Positions 42,919-51,144 of a stretch of DNA of 52,401 bases are shown here, piece after piece. Origin of the DNA: Clostridia bacterium (GTDB taxonomy: Bacteria > Bacillota > Clostridia > Peptostreptococcales > Anaerovoracaceae); NCBI GenBank assembly GCA_910575405.1, contig CAJTER010000033.1, forward strand, positions 1 through 52,401, written 5' to 3'. A model generated the notes under the pieces. It was not told the DNA's origin. It saw only the letters and a program-made list of their open reading frames with translations, and did not search any database. Made by a program: the position numbers and the translations under genes. How positions within the stretch are numbered: position 1 is the first letter of the stretch; every line of letters begins with the position of its first letter.

Positions 42919-43408
42919 GGCGTTCCTCACTTTCTTCCTTGATCTTGTTTTGGATTTTCTGTTTTGCGCGGTAGTAGGTGACCCTTGCCCAGCCCTCGGT
43001 TTTGCCGAAGATGAGCCCGATTTTTTTGAAGGGCAGTTCTCCGAAAACCCGCATGGAAAATACTTCCTTGTAGGGTTCTTCTATGCTGTGCAAAGCCTGA
43101 TAGATACGAAATGCCTCTTCTTTTTTTATGAAGTCTTCTTCCGTTCCCAGGCCAGCTGGCTGATCCTGCAGCGGCTCTGTGCTGTAGATTTTGCCCTTTT
43201 CCAGCATGCGGAAGTATTCGTTTTTAGCGATTTTGCACAGCCACGCCCGTATGTCGCAGTCGCCCCGGAAGGTGTCGATCTTTTTCAGGGCCCGGAAAAA
43301 GGTCTCCTGGGTGATTTCCTCCGCCGCCTGGCTGCTGCGGCTGATGGCCAGGACATACTTGTACACGTCCTGAAAATATGCGTTGTAGACTTCATCAAAG
43401 CCTTTCAT
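42911..43408 (-). CDS. ECF-type RNA polymerase sigma factor
   Basis: Group 4 sigma-70 factor of 165 residues. Region 2 has YNAYFQDVYKYVLAIS...AEEITQETFFRALKKIDTFRGDCDIRAWLCKIAKNEYF; region 4 has YKEVFSMRVFGELPFKKIGLIFGKTEGWARVTYYRAKQKIQ. The ATG has GGGGGTGA upstream. Cotranscribed with its anti-sigma factor. An upstream TGTAAC...GTCTGT pair suggests that it may activate its own promoter, a common ECF habit. Confidence 0.95.
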   Translation of the reverse strand: MKGFDEVYNAYFQDVYKYVLAISRSSQAAEEITQETFFRALKKIDTFRGDCDIRAWLCKIAKNEYFRMLEKGKIYSTEPLQDQPAGLGTEEDFIKKEEAFRIYQALHSIEEPYKEVFSMRVFGELPFKKIGLIFGKTEGWARVTYYRAKQKIQNKIKEESEERHE

Positions 43409-43441
43409 CTAGTCACCCCCTCTCCTTTATGCTTTCATATA

Positions 43442-43470
43442 ACAGACCCGGAAAGCCGCGATTTGTTACA
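43442..43470 (-). promoter_or_regulatory. possible ECF-type autoregulated promoter
   Basis: On the minus strand TGTAAC (43470-43465), 17 bases, GTCTGT (43447-43442). TGTAAC is a frequent ECF -35 in Firmicutes. The -10 is only loosely like CGTC. Confidence 0.4.
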
Positions 43471-43511
43471 AAAAAATATGCACAATTTCCAAATAAAACG
43501 AAATCGTGCAT
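43470..43511 (-). terminator. terminator of the capA-pepV operon
   Basis: ATGCACAATTTC (43478-43489) pairs with GAAATCGTGCAT (43500-43511) with one mismatch; on the minus strand ATTTTTT follows. It lies 39 bases past the dipeptidase stop. Confidence 0.85.
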
Positions 43512-43549
43512 ATCTTCATCTTCTAAACAGAACTTCCTGCTGCCTCACG

Positions 43550-44980
43550 CTATTCAGTGCCTTTTCCGGCCAGCCGGTAAATGGCTTCTGCGTAAATTCT
43601 GGTCATGCGCATCAGGCTGTCTATGGAAATGTACTCGTTTTTCTGATGGCCCAGCTCCGGCTCTCCCGGGAATCTAGCGCCAAAGGCGATGACGTTTTTC
43701 ATGGCTCTGGCATAAGTGCCGCCGCCGATGACCAGGGGCTGGCTTTGTGTATCACCGGTCTGCGTTCTATAGATATCCATCAGGGTGAGGATCATGGGAT
43801 CGTCTGCCGGAATATAAATGGGCTTCTCGTGTTTTCCCTTTACAACGCCCAGATTGTACGAGTCCAGAGCCGGCATCATGCTGTCGTATACCTGCTCCGC
43901 TTCCATGGTTACCGGATAGCGGATGTTGATGGTCAGGGAAGCGGATTTGGTGTCCATCTGAACCATGCCCACGTTGAGAATCAGATCGCCGGAAGGCTCG
44001 TCGGAAAAGCCGCAGCCCAGGGATTTTCCGTTTAATTCGTAGCCAATGTGTTTGTTATAAAAGTCGATAAAGTCCGCCGCGTCTTCATTGACAAAATCCA
44101 GCTGGCTCAGGAATTCCATGAGAATGGAAATGGCATTCAGCCCCTGCTCTGGCTTTGCTCCGTGAGAAGATACGCCTTCTGCGCGGATTTCAAAGCTTTT
44201 TCCCACGCCTTTGCAGCTTATTTTTACCTTCTTTTCCTCCCGGAAGGCAGACAGCTTTTCCCGGATACGGTCGTATCCTGAACCAGAAGTGTCCCGCACA
44301 ACAGCTCTGGCGTGATCCGCTACCATGTTGGCCGCGTTTCCGCCGTTCATGCTACGAAGCTCCAGGCCTTTTCCCGTGGCTGGCGAAAGCTTTCTTGCAA
44401 TATCAAAGACCAGAATCCCTTTTTCTCCGTGGATTGCCGGAAAATCTCCATCCGGGGTAAAGCCGTAGTCAGGTGGGGAAACCTTGGAAAGATAGTGCTT
44501 CATGCCGACCCAGCTGGTCTCCTCATCCAGGCCTAAAATCAGACGAACTGTGTCTTTTAAAGGCGCGCCGCTTTCCTTGACCGCTTTCATGGCATAAAAG
44601 GCGGCGATAACCGGCCCCTTGTCGTCTATGGTTCCTCTGCCGTAGACTTTTCCATCCTTGATCTGGCCGCCGTAGGGATCGTCGTCCCAATCCGAACCCT
44701 CCGGCACTACGTCTAAGTGGCCCACAATGCCCATGACCTTTTCTCCCTCGCCAGGCAGATCCATGTGGCCACCGTAATGATCCACGTTTTCACAGACAAA
44801 GCCTTCCTCCCTGCCCTTTTCCAGCATATAGGCAAAGGCTTTTTCAACGCCTTCTCCAAAGGGCGGCTGGCCGCCGGTTTCTTCGGCTACACTTTTTATG
44901 GAGATTAAATGCTGCAGGGACTGCAGCATTTGATCTTTATTTTCATCAATTTTCTTTTGTATGAATTCCAAGTGTTCCAT
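43550..44980 (-). CDS. pepV: PepV-like dipeptidase (M20 metallopeptidase)
   Basis: Zinc dipeptidase of 476 residues, the length of PepV/Xaa-His dipeptidase. Metal-site motifs are GIVGHLDVVPEGSDWDDDPYGG, RGTIDDKGPVIAAFYAMKAV, GLDEETSWVGMKHYL and the terminal GGGTYARAMKNVIAFGARFPGEP. It cleaves dipeptides in the cytosol for amino-acid fermentation. The ATG at 44980 is six bases after AGGAGG; an ATG two codons upstream touches the ribosome site. It overlaps the end of the capA-like gene by 35 bases. Confidence 0.93.
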   Translation of the reverse strand: MEHLEFIQKKIDENKDQMLQSLQHLISIKSVAEETGGQPPFGEGVEKAFAYMLEKGREEGFVCENVDHYGGHMDLPGEGEKVMGIVGHLDVVPEGSDWDDDPYGGQIKDGKVYGRGTIDDKGPVIAAFYAMKAVKESGAPLKDTVRLILGLDEETSWVGMKHYLSKVSPPDYGFTPDGDFPAIHGEKGILVFDIARKLSPATGKGLELRSMNGGNAANMVADHARAVVRDTSGSGYDRIREKLSAFREEKKVKISCKGVGKSFEIRAEGVSSHGAKPEQGLNAISILMEFLSQLDFVNEDAADFIDFYNKHIGYELNGKSLGCGFSDEPSGDLILNVGMVQMDTKSASLTINIRYPVTMEAEQVYDSMMPALDSYNLGVVKGKHEKPIYIPADDPMILTLMDIYRTQTGDTQSQPLVIGGGTYARAMKNVIAFGARFPGEPELGHQKNEYISIDSLMRMTRIYAEAIYRLAGKGTE

Positions 44981-46268
44981 TGGCATCCTCCTTAGCCTGC
45001 TGCGCTCTGGACAGGTGTCCGGAAACGGGCAGTGTATCATTTTCCTGCAAATCATCATCCAGAGGAATAATTTCGTAGACCTGCTTTCCGCCGGAATAAT
45101 ACCGATCCACCCAGGTGGGGACAGCGTCCATCTCAATGTCCGTAATCCCCTTATCCTCCGCGTATGTAAGGTTTACCATGGCCATAACGCCCTGCTCTGT
45201 ATAGCGGTTGCCCAGAGTTTCGCTCCTCTGATTGGAGATGAAATTCCCCATGCTGTAAAAGACTGGCACTTTTTTGCCAGAGCCTCCCGCTGTCAGGTAT
45301 TCGGTTTCCTGCAGCACGTGAGGGTGGGAAGCAAAGATGATATCCGCTCCCATGTTCACCGTCTCCTGAGCAAGCTTTTTTTGGCTTTCATTAGCCGACT
45401 GCTGGTATTCCTCGCCCCAGTGGTAATAGGCGATAATGATCTGCGCGCCTTCCATTTTTGCCGCCTCAATGGCCTCTTTTATGCGGGGAATATCTTCATC
45501 CAGTGTATTAAAGTTAAAGGAATTGATATGGGCTGCCGTCTCATCGGAAAGCAGATTGCCATTTAAGGATGTGCTGCCTTCTCCGGAGCCGGTTTCATAA
45601 GTATAAGCTACAATCCCCACCTTGACACCGTTGACTTCCTCAATCAGATACCTGGGCTGGCTTTCATCCTGCACGCTTCCCACTGTGGCAATTCCCTTCT
45701 TTTCCAGCACCCTCAGAGTACGGAGAATCCCATCCAGGCCCTTGTCCGCCATGTGGTTGTTGGAGGTAATGCCTACATCAAAGCCGGCGTTTTTTATAGC
45801 CGATGCCATGGAATCCGGGCAACTGAACATGGGAAAACCGGTATATGGTTTTCCCGCAAAAGTGGTTTCCACGTTGCAAATTGCCAGATCCGCGGCCTCA
45901 ATATATTTTTTTACATGCTTGAAATTGTTGTCAAAGCTGTACTTATCGCTAGCTGAATCGTACTGTGCTCTCAGCTGCGGATCATGAGCCATAATATCTC
46001 CTACACACAAAATAGAAAGGTCCGCTTTCAGAGGCGCCTCCTCAGCTGCAGGCTTTGCGCTGGCCAGCGTTTCGTCCGCCGCATCATTCCCCAGCATAGC
46101 AAACAGAGACACCAGTCCGCCGATTGCGAGTATTGCTAAAATAGCACACCCTCCCATCAGAAGCTTTTGCTTGCGCCTTCTGCTCCGTTCACGCCGGCTG
46201 ATCCGCTCTGTTTGAGCTGATGCACTCCTGAGCCGCCTGCTCCTCATCCTTCTTTTCCCTGTCATCAT
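44946..46268 (-). CDS. CapA-family (PGA_cap) metallophosphatase-like protein
   Basis: Membrane-anchored protein of 440 residues. An Arg/Lys-rich cytoplasmic start is followed by one membrane helix at about 36-62 (LLMGGCAILAILAIGGLVSLFAML) and an outer PGA_cap domain: LSILCVGDIMAHDPQL, AICNVETTFAG, GITSNNHMADKGLDGI, VGIVAYTYETG, IAYYHWGEEYQ and FASHPHVLQE. The domain resembles calcineurin-type phosphatases and occurs in poly-gamma-glutamate systems, but no capBC lie nearby, so a capsule role is not supported. It may act on cell-wall material. Confidence 0.9.
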   Translation of the reverse strand: MMTGKRRMRSRRLRSASAQTERISRRERSRRRKQKLLMGGCAILAILAIGGLVSLFAMLGNDAADETLASAKPAAEEAPLKADLSILCVGDIMAHDPQLRAQYDSASDKYSFDNNFKHVKKYIEAADLAICNVETTFAGKPYTGFPMFSCPDSMASAIKNAGFDVGITSNNHMADKGLDGILRTLRVLEKKGIATVGSVQDESQPRYLIEEVNGVKVGIVAYTYETGSGEGSTSLNGNLLSDETAAHINSFNFNTLDEDIPRIKEAIEAAKMEGAQIIIAYYHWGEEYQQSANESQKKLAQETVNMGADIIFASHPHVLQETEYLTAGGSGKKVPVFYSMGNFISNQRSETLGNRYTEQGVMAMVNLTYAEDKGITDIEMDAVPTWVDRYYSGGKQVYEIIPLDDDLQENDTLPVSGHLSRAQQAKEDANGTLGIHTKEN

Positions 46269-46286
46269 CCTTCTTCCAATCTGAAT

Positions 46287-46511
46287 TTACTGGACAGCTT
46301 CTACTCCCTTGATTTCCGGATAGCTTTCCGTCAAAATCCGTTCTACGACTCCCTTAATCGTCATCTGTGCTCCCGGGCAGCCTGCGCAATGGCCCTGAAG
46401 TCTTACCTTCACGATATTATCATCCGTATATTCTACAAATTCAATATCTCCTCCGTCTCTCTGCAGGAAAGGCCGGATCTGTTCCAGTCCCTCTTTAATC
46501 TTCTGTTCCAT
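46287..46511 (-). CDS. NifU C-terminal-like iron-sulfur scaffold protein
   Basis: Protein of 74 residues corresponding to the NifU C-terminal (Nfu) domain. It has FLQRDGGDIEFVEY and the cluster motif GHCAGCPGAQMTIKGVVERIL with CxxC. It should help assemble or deliver [4Fe-4S] clusters. The ATG at 46511 has AAGGAG nine bases upstream; a longer frame extends into the preceding gene, which it overlaps by 17 bases. Confidence 0.92.
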   Translation of the reverse strand: MEQKIKEGLEQIRPFLQRDGGDIEFVEYTDDNIVKVRLQGHCAGCPGAQMTIKGVVERILTESYPEIKGVEAVQ

Positions 46512-47790
46512 TCTCTTTGTTCTCCTTTTCTGACTTTTCTGCTTCATCCGTTTTTTTGGACTTCTTATCCGCCTTCTTCGGTTTTTCCGGCTCCTGCGGA
46601 TCGATGGTACATATCGGACTTACAGTTTTATTAATAATCGTATTTATAACAACGGATTTCTTTGGATCTCCGACGTTATCAAAGGAAATTTTGCCAGACG
46701 CGCCTTCAAAATCTTTTATCTCAAAAAGGGCATCCCGCACAGCTCTGCCGCTGGCATCTTCGCCTGCCATCTCAATTGCCTCCAGCAGGATCAGGTATGC
46801 GTCAAATCCCAGGGCAGTGGCTGCATCCGGCGATTCTTCGCTGCCATATTTGCTGCTGTAGGCGGACAGGAACTCCTGAGAGCGCTCTGTCACTGCCTCA
46901 TTTTCCGAATACAGGGTAGAAAATGCCTCCTGATTGTGCGTAAATTTTCCTACTTTTTTTACAAAATCATCAGCTGCCCAGTCGCTGTCCCCCAAAAATG
47001 TGATACCTCCAAGCCCCAGCTTTTCCGCCTGACGTAAAATGCGAATCGCATCCGTGTTATCACCTGTCACAAAGACGGTACTCACACCGGAGCCTGCAAT
47101 GGACCGGAGCTGCTCTGAAAAATCTTTGTCACCTGTTTTGAATTTCTGGTATACGGAAATGGCCTCCGGATCCTCCGTCAGTTCTACCAGCTTGTCTTTA
47201 AACGTACTCGCCATGGCAATGGCCTGCTCATCGTTTTCCGGAACTAAAAGCCCCGCATTTTTCTGCTTTAGCTCCTCATATACATACCTTGCCAGAGCCA
47301 CGCCCTGATAAGAATCCACAAAACATACCCGGAAATAGTACGGGTGGTTTTTCGTAACCAGCGGGTTGGTATTGGTCATTGCGATTGCAGGAGCCTCCGC
47401 TGTCTCCACATGAGCGTTTGCCACAAGGGAATAGATGCTTCCGTAGCTTCCCAAAACGGCCAGCGGCTGCTTTTTCATCAGATCCGCCATTGCAGTATCC
47501 GCCGCGTCAATATCCGATCGGTTATCCGTATAAATCAGCTCCACCTTTTTGCCCAGAACTTCCGGATAGAGCTCATTTGCCAGCTCAATTCCTCTGACCT
47601 CCAGCTTTCCCGCCTTTTCATCGGCGCCGCTCATGGGCTCGTAAACTCCTATCTTTATAGTATCGCCCGACTGCGGATTTTTATCAATAAAAGCAGCTTT
47701 AAAATTATTAAATGTCGTGCATCCTGCCAGCGATAGAGAAAAAACCCCTGCTGCAAGGAGCACTGCTAATGATTTCATTATATGTTTCAT
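46495..47790 (-). CDS. ABC transporter branched-chain-amino-acid-type binding lipoprotein
   Basis: Substrate-binding protein of 431 residues in the Leu/Ile/Val (periplasmic binding fold I) family. Signal peptide with lipobox LAGC at about residue 22. The mature part has IKIGVYEPMSGADEKAGKLEVRGIELA and AVLGSYGSIYSLVANAHVETAEAPAIAMTNTNPLV, typical of LivJ-like proteins. The C-terminus is a Lys/Glu-rich tail (KADKKSKKTDEAEKSEKENKEN) not usual in the family. No permease or ATPase genes follow, so it is an orphan. The ATG at 47790 has AAGGGT and a GGAG further up. Confidence 0.88.
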   Translation of the reverse strand: MKHIMKSLAVLLAAGVFSLSLAGCTTFNNFKAAFIDKNPQSGDTIKIGVYEPMSGADEKAGKLEVRGIELANELYPEVLGKKVELIYTDNRSDIDAADTAMADLMKKQPLAVLGSYGSIYSLVANAHVETAEAPAIAMTNTNPLVTKNHPYYFRVCFVDSYQGVALARYVYEELKQKNAGLLVPENDEQAIAMASTFKDKLVELTEDPEAISVYQKFKTGDKDFSEQLRSIAGSGVSTVFVTGDNTDAIRILRQAEKLGLGGITFLGDSDWAADDFVKKVGKFTHNQEAFSTLYSENEAVTERSQEFLSAYSSKYGSEESPDAATALGFDAYLILLEAIEMAGEDASGRAVRDALFEIKDFEGASGKISFDNVGDPKKSVVINTIINKTVSPICTIDPQEPEKPKKADKKSKKTDEAEKSEKENKENGTED

Positions 47791-47883
47791 ACCCTTATCC
47801 CGACTCCTTAAACGATTTTCTGCCAATTTACCAAGTGCTGCAAAATGCCCTGCAAGCTTGCCCCGCCTTTGCATGTATCTTCG

Positions 47884-47912
47884 ATTATACCTTTTTTTTT
47901 GCAAAAGGTAAA
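47884..47912 (-). promoter_or_regulatory. sigma-A promoter of the binding-protein operon
   Basis: On the minus strand TTTACC (47912-47907), 17-base A-rich spacer, TATAAT (47889-47884). Leader of about 85 bases before the ATG. Confidence 0.65.
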
Positions 47913-47930
47913 GTCTGGACAAAAAAAAGG

Positions 47931-47960
47931 TTGTTTTAACCATGTAAAAAGTGGTATAAC
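47931..47960 (+). promoter_or_regulatory. promoter of the reverse rubrerythrin gene with shared motif
   Basis: TTGTTT (47931-47936), 18 bases, TATAAC (47955-47960) with TG at the extended -10 position. GGTTGTTTTAACC around the -35 is a dyad. TAAAAAGTGGTATAA (47945-47959) also occurs, with one extra A, in the ferritin promoter. Confidence 0.65.
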
Positions 47961-48013
47961 TAAGACATAACAAATTTAAGATCAAAACTAAGATTATTGG
48001 GAGGTATGAAATT

Positions 48014-48556
48014 ATGAAATGGACATGTTCAGTATGTGGTTATACTCACGAAGGACCGGAAGCACCGGAGAAGTGCCCTCAGTGCGGAGTTGGCGCAGAT
48101 AAATTCGTAAAGGCCGGCGAAGGCAAGAAGGAATGGGCTGACCAGCACGTAATCGGCGTTGCAAAGGGCGTTGATCCGGAAATCGTTCAGGGGCTGAAGG
48201 ACAACTTTACAGGCGAATGCACAGAAGTTGGTATGTATCTGGCTATGGCAAGAGTTGCGCACAGAGAAGGATATCCTGAAATCGGTCTGTACTGGGAAAA
48301 GGCTGCATGGGAAGAAGCTGAACACGCTGCTAAGTTTGCAGAGCTACTGGGTGAAGTTGTTACAGATTCCACCAAGAAGAATCTGGAAATGCGTGTAGAT
48401 GCTGAAAATGGCGCTTGCGCAGGCAAGAAGGCTCTGGCTAAGATGGCTAAGGATCAGAATCTGGACGCAATCCATGATACTGTTCACGAAATGGCTAAAG
48501 ATGAGGCTAGACACGGCTGTGCTTTTGAAGGTCTGCTGAAGAGATATTTTGGCTAA
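48014..48556 (+). CDS. reverse rubrerythrin (rubredoxin domain first)
   Basis: Peroxide-scavenging protein of 180 residues. The rubredoxin-type iron site is N-terminal ([12 protein letters not shown] and EKCPQCG, two CxxC), and the diiron ferritin-like domain follows with [40 protein letters not shown] and [22 protein letters not shown]. This reversed order defines the RevRbr of anaerobes such as Clostridium acetobutylicum, which is induced by oxygen and gives NADH-dependent peroxidase activity with partners. Start ATG with GGGAGG. Codon use (GCT, AAG) suggests strong expression. Confidence 0.96.
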   Translation: MKWTCSVCGYTHEGPEAPEKCPQCGVGADKFVKAGEGKKEWADQHVIGVAKGVDPEIVQGLKDNFTGECTEVGMYLAMARVAHREGYPEIGLYWEKAAWEEAEHAAKFAELLGEVVTDSTKKNLEMRVDAENGACAGKKALAKMAKDQNLDAIHDTVHEMAKDEARHGCAFEGLLKRYFG

Positions 48557-48636
48557 AAACAGGCACTTATATAGCACTATGCTCCTTTGGGAACAGCTCA
48601 GAATTAAGAGGAACGTTTTAAGTTTAAAAAACATGA

Positions 48637-48672
48637 AACACGGTCAGCCGGAATGGGTTGATCGTGTTTTTT
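48637..48672 (+). terminator. terminator of the reverse rubrerythrin gene
   Basis: AACACGGTCAGCC (48637-48649) pairs with GGTTGATCGTGTT (48656-48668), two G-U pairs, followed by TTTT. Confidence 0.75.
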
Positions 48673-48743
48673 GTTGTGCGCCCGGCGGCGCACAACAAAA
48701 AGGGAACTTTCCGCCTTCGTTTTTCAGCGTTAAGTTCCCTTTT
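48671..48743 (-). terminator. terminator stems ending the padR operon
   Basis: AAAAGGGAACTT (48698-48709) pairs with AAGTTCCCTTTT (48732-48743), with a U-tract on the minus strand; next to it TTGTTGTGCGCC-CGGC-GGCGCACAACAA (48671-48698) forms a perfect 12-pair stem. Together they separate the convergent units. Confidence 0.75.
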
Positions 48744-48765
48744 CTGAGTAGTTCAGGCCACGCTC

Positions 48766-49632
48766 TTACTGGAAATTTATCTCCACGTCTCCTGAATCTA
48801 CAATGATGGCCATTTTATTTTTCGCTCTGGCGTTGTCCATAGCATAGGATTCGTAAATTTCCTTTCCATCTATGGTGCATCCGCCCATGTCGCTTTCCAC
48901 ATCAATGGCATAACTTTCCTTGGGAAGCTCCGTGGTCAGAATGCAGTCGCCCATATCGCAGTTTATATTGGTTCTTCCGGCAAAGCTTCCGAACAGCTCC
49001 GCGCATCCCGTGTCGATCTGGATATCCGCGCCCTTTACGTTCATGCGGGTTCCGTCCGCATTTCCCATGTCAATGTTCAATTTCATTTTGTCGGCGCGTA
49101 CCCGGTCCATTTCCAGATCGCCCGAGTCGATTTGGATGTCGAGGGTTTTGGCAGTAAGGCCCTTCAGCTGTACCGCGCCCATATCGTTTTCCACTTCCAC
49201 CTTATCGAAGGCCGTGTTCTTTGGATAATAAATTTTGACTTTTGTCTCCACATAGTCTCTGCCGAAAATGTTCATTTTGAACCAGTCCTGGCGCCTGGTC
49301 TTTCCCGGCGAGACGTTCAGGGTTCCGTTGTTCACGCTGAGTCCAGGTTCTCCCAGCTTTTTATCATAGCTTAATTCCGCCGCGAACTTGTCGCTCTCTA
49401 TGAATTCCACCTCTTCCATATCACACTTAAGGTCAATGTCCCGAAAGCTCTCCAGCTCCAGGCTGCGGCTGACTTCCTCACCAGAGCCGCCGAAGGAAAT
49501 CCAGGGAACCCTTTCTTCCACGCCGGAAAGTCCGTTTAATCCCCCTAGGACTGCTCCGGCAATACCGAGGAGAATTCCCGCTCCAATGACAATGCCGCAC
49601 ACCATGATAAAGGTTTTCATTCCCTTGCTCAT
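48766..49632 (-). CDS. DUF4097-family putative envelope protein
   Basis: Protein of 288 residues with one N-terminal membrane helix (about 6-31) and a long beta-rich DUF4097 domain. The outer part shows the family's repeating solenoid of short strands, for example IDIQIDSGDLEMDRV, KLNIDMGNADGTRM, IQIDTGCAELFGSF and IVDSGDVEINF. Function of the family is unknown; it nearly always accompanies padR and DUF1700 genes, as here. The ATG at 49632 has GGAGGGGAG upstream and lies one base after the DUF1700 stop. Confidence 0.88.
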   Translation of the reverse strand: MSKGMKTFIMVCGIVIGAGILLGIAGAVLGGLNGLSGVEERVPWISFGGSGEEVSRSLELESFRDIDLKCDMEEVEFIESDKFAAELSYDKKLGEPGLSVNNGTLNVSPGKTRRQDWFKMNIFGRDYVETKVKIYYPKNTAFDKVEVENDMGAVQLKGLTAKTLDIQIDSGDLEMDRVRADKMKLNIDMGNADGTRMNVKGADIQIDTGCAELFGSFAGRTNINCDMGDCILTTELPKESYAIDVESDMGGCTIDGKEIYESYAMDNARAKNKMAIIVDSGDVEINFQ

Positions 49633-49633
49633 T

Positions 49634-50227
49634 TTACACTCCCCTCCTTTTTTCCATTCTCCACGTCTGTATCCATCTGACAATAACATGTATCAGGTTT
49701 TTAGCCCCTATCGCAACACCTACACACAAAAGAGCTGTAATTCCAGCGGCTACCAGGCCTATGCCAATGAGCATAATTCCCCCTGCCAGGCTTCCGCCGA
49801 GCCCCGCGAATCCTACGAAGATCAGCCCGATTCCGCTGACGCAGACAGCTCCCAGGCTGATGATAACCGAAAAAATCACCGCCGCCATGGCAATAAAGAC
49901 TGCCAGAGCCGATACGCCCAGTGCAATGGCTACTGGAAACGCTACTGGAGCAGCAAAGATTCCCAGGATCACCCACAAAATCGCGGACAGCCCCTTCTTC
50001 GCGCTTCGTCCCCCTCCCGGCTCATCCAGCTGGCGCACCGCGTAATCGGCTTTAATCTGAGTCGCGATTTTGGAAGGGCTCCCCAGCTCCGCGATGGTTT
50101 CCTGCTCCCGTTCAGGTCCGGCCTCGTCAAAGTATTCGCTGTAATATTCCATTGCAGCCTGAATCTCTTCCTTGGGCAGTCTGGACAGCTCGGCGGCGAG
50201 CCGGTTCATAAATTCCTGTCTATTCAT
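49634..50227 (-). CDS. DUF1700-family membrane protein
   Basis: Membrane protein of 197 residues. The soluble start MNRQEFMNRLAAELSRLPKEEIQAAMEYYSEYFDEAG...ELGSPSKIATQIKADY is the DUF1700/HAAS signature, followed by four to five hydrophobic helices rich in Gly and Ala. Known only as a companion of PadR regulators, perhaps modulating envelope stress. The ATG at 50227 follows GGGGGTG and overlaps the padR stop; an in-frame GTG nine bases upstream overlaps the ribosome site. Confidence 0.9.
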   Translation of the reverse strand: MNRQEFMNRLAAELSRLPKEEIQAAMEYYSEYFDEAGPEREQETIAELGSPSKIATQIKADYAVRQLDEPGGGRSAKKGLSAILWVILGIFAAPVAFPVAIALGVSALAVFIAMAAVIFSVIISLGAVCVSGIGLIFVGFAGLGGSLAGGIMLIGIGLVAAGITALLCVGVAIGAKNLIHVIVRWIQTWRMEKRRGV

Positions 50228-50540
50228 TTGTTTCACCCCCTAATAGTAAGGAATCAATCTGCTGCTTGTAGATTCCCCATTCTTTTCTGTACTGCTCACA
50301 CTTTTCTTTGCCCTTGTCCGTCACATGGTAATACCGCCGGTTTCGCCCCTGCCAGGGCTGGTCGTAGGTCTGCAGGTATTCTCCCTTTTGCAGCCTGCGG
50401 AGCACCGGATACAGAGTGGACTCGGAAATGTCCAGCACCTGCTTCATGGACTGGGTCAGAACGTAGCCGTAGGTATCGCCTTTTGACAGAACCGCAAGTA
50501 CACACGCTTCCAATAGGGCGGATTCGATCTTAAATCCCAT
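50220..50540 (-). CDS. PadR-family transcription repressor
   Basis: Winged-helix regulator of 106 residues, short PadR subfamily. ALLEACVLAVLSKGDTYGYVLTQSM and ISESTLYPVLRRLQKGEYLQTY are the DNA-binding region; GRNRRYYHVTDKGKEKCEQYRKEW ends it. It probably represses its own operon (padR-DUF1700-DUF4097). The ATG at 50540 is eight bases after AGGAGG; a TTG two codons upstream is too close to that site. Confidence 0.94.
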   Translation of the reverse strand: MGFKIESALLEACVLAVLSKGDTYGYVLTQSMKQVLDISESTLYPVLRRLQKGEYLQTYDQPWQGRNRRYYHVTDKGKEKCEQYRKEWGIYKQQIDSLLLGGETNE

Positions 50541-50576
50541 GAGCAATTCCTCCTTTCATATTACTTTTCGATCAAT

Positions 50577-50605
50577 ACTATACACTATATAATATTAACT
50601 GTCAA
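50577..50605 (-). promoter_or_regulatory. sigma-A promoter and likely PadR operator
   Basis: On the minus strand TTGACA (50605-50600), 17-base spacer, TATAGT (50582-50577). The spacer and -10 are full of alternating AT with GTGTATAGT, the kind of sequence PadR proteins bind for self-repression. Confidence 0.7.
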
Positions 50606-51105
50606 TCATTATTGCGCAGAAAATATTGTTTTTTGGAGCGAAAATGTGAATTAGAACTGCTCTTTGAGCGGCTCCATGCCTCTTTTTAAAAAAAATTCAG
50701 TTTTTTTGCATCCGTTTTAAACTTTTTGCGTCTAACTTATATACAGGGCAGATGACGGAGGATATATGAAGGCGGACAGCCGCTTGAAAGAGCAAGACAT
50801 AGACTGCCTGTGAGAATTTTTTGGAAAAATATTCGAATTTACTGAGTGATTTATCGAAAAGTGCAGGTATAGGTAAGAGAAAAGAAATTTTTTCAGATTG
50901 GATAAAACTTTTGAGTCCCTGATTCCGCCCTGTATATAAAAGGTAGTTTGGGAAGTGTGTTCAGCAAGGGGGAGGTGAGTGTGATGTAAGAAACACAAAT
51001 GAAAAAGCTTTTCCAAAGGTCAGAGATGCCGCAAACATAACTGAAGCCCTAATAGAAAAGCTTACTACTATTATCCGTTATTATTCAAAAGAAATCAAGG
51101 AAAAT
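50606..51105. other. gene-poor accessory stretch
   Basis: About 500 AT-rich bases. It contains the inverted-repeat element at 50737-50939, a 14-codon frame with a good ribosome site (GGAGG, ATG at 50770), a start-stop pair ATGTAA at 50984-50989 behind AGGGGGAGG, and an open frame without start codon (about 50963-51105) in phase with the secreted-protein gene. None is a supported protein gene. Confidence 0.5.
50737..50939. repeat. 13-bp perfect inverted repeat bounding a 203-bp element
   Basis: TTATATACAGGGC (50737-50749) and GCCCTGTATATAA (50927-50939) are perfect inverted copies 177 bases apart. The AT-rich outer bases could include a TA-type target duplication around CAGGGC...GCCCTG. There is no transposase inside, so a miniature inverted-repeat element is the natural reading. 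A longer secondary-structure role is the alternative. Confidence 0.5.
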
Positions 51106-51144
51106 TTGAACAAGACTGAAAGAGTTAATAGGAAGAACACGAAT

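Noticed and set aside
42665-44035. 456-codon plus-strand frame
   Set aside because: It runs antisense across the anti-sigma, sigma and dipeptidase genes, all of which have clear motifs and ribosome sites; it has no recognisable protein motif.
44946-46268. Capsule (poly-gamma-glutamate) operon
   Set aside because: No capB/capC or pgs partner genes are nearby; the PGA_cap domain alone is common in proteins without capsule role.
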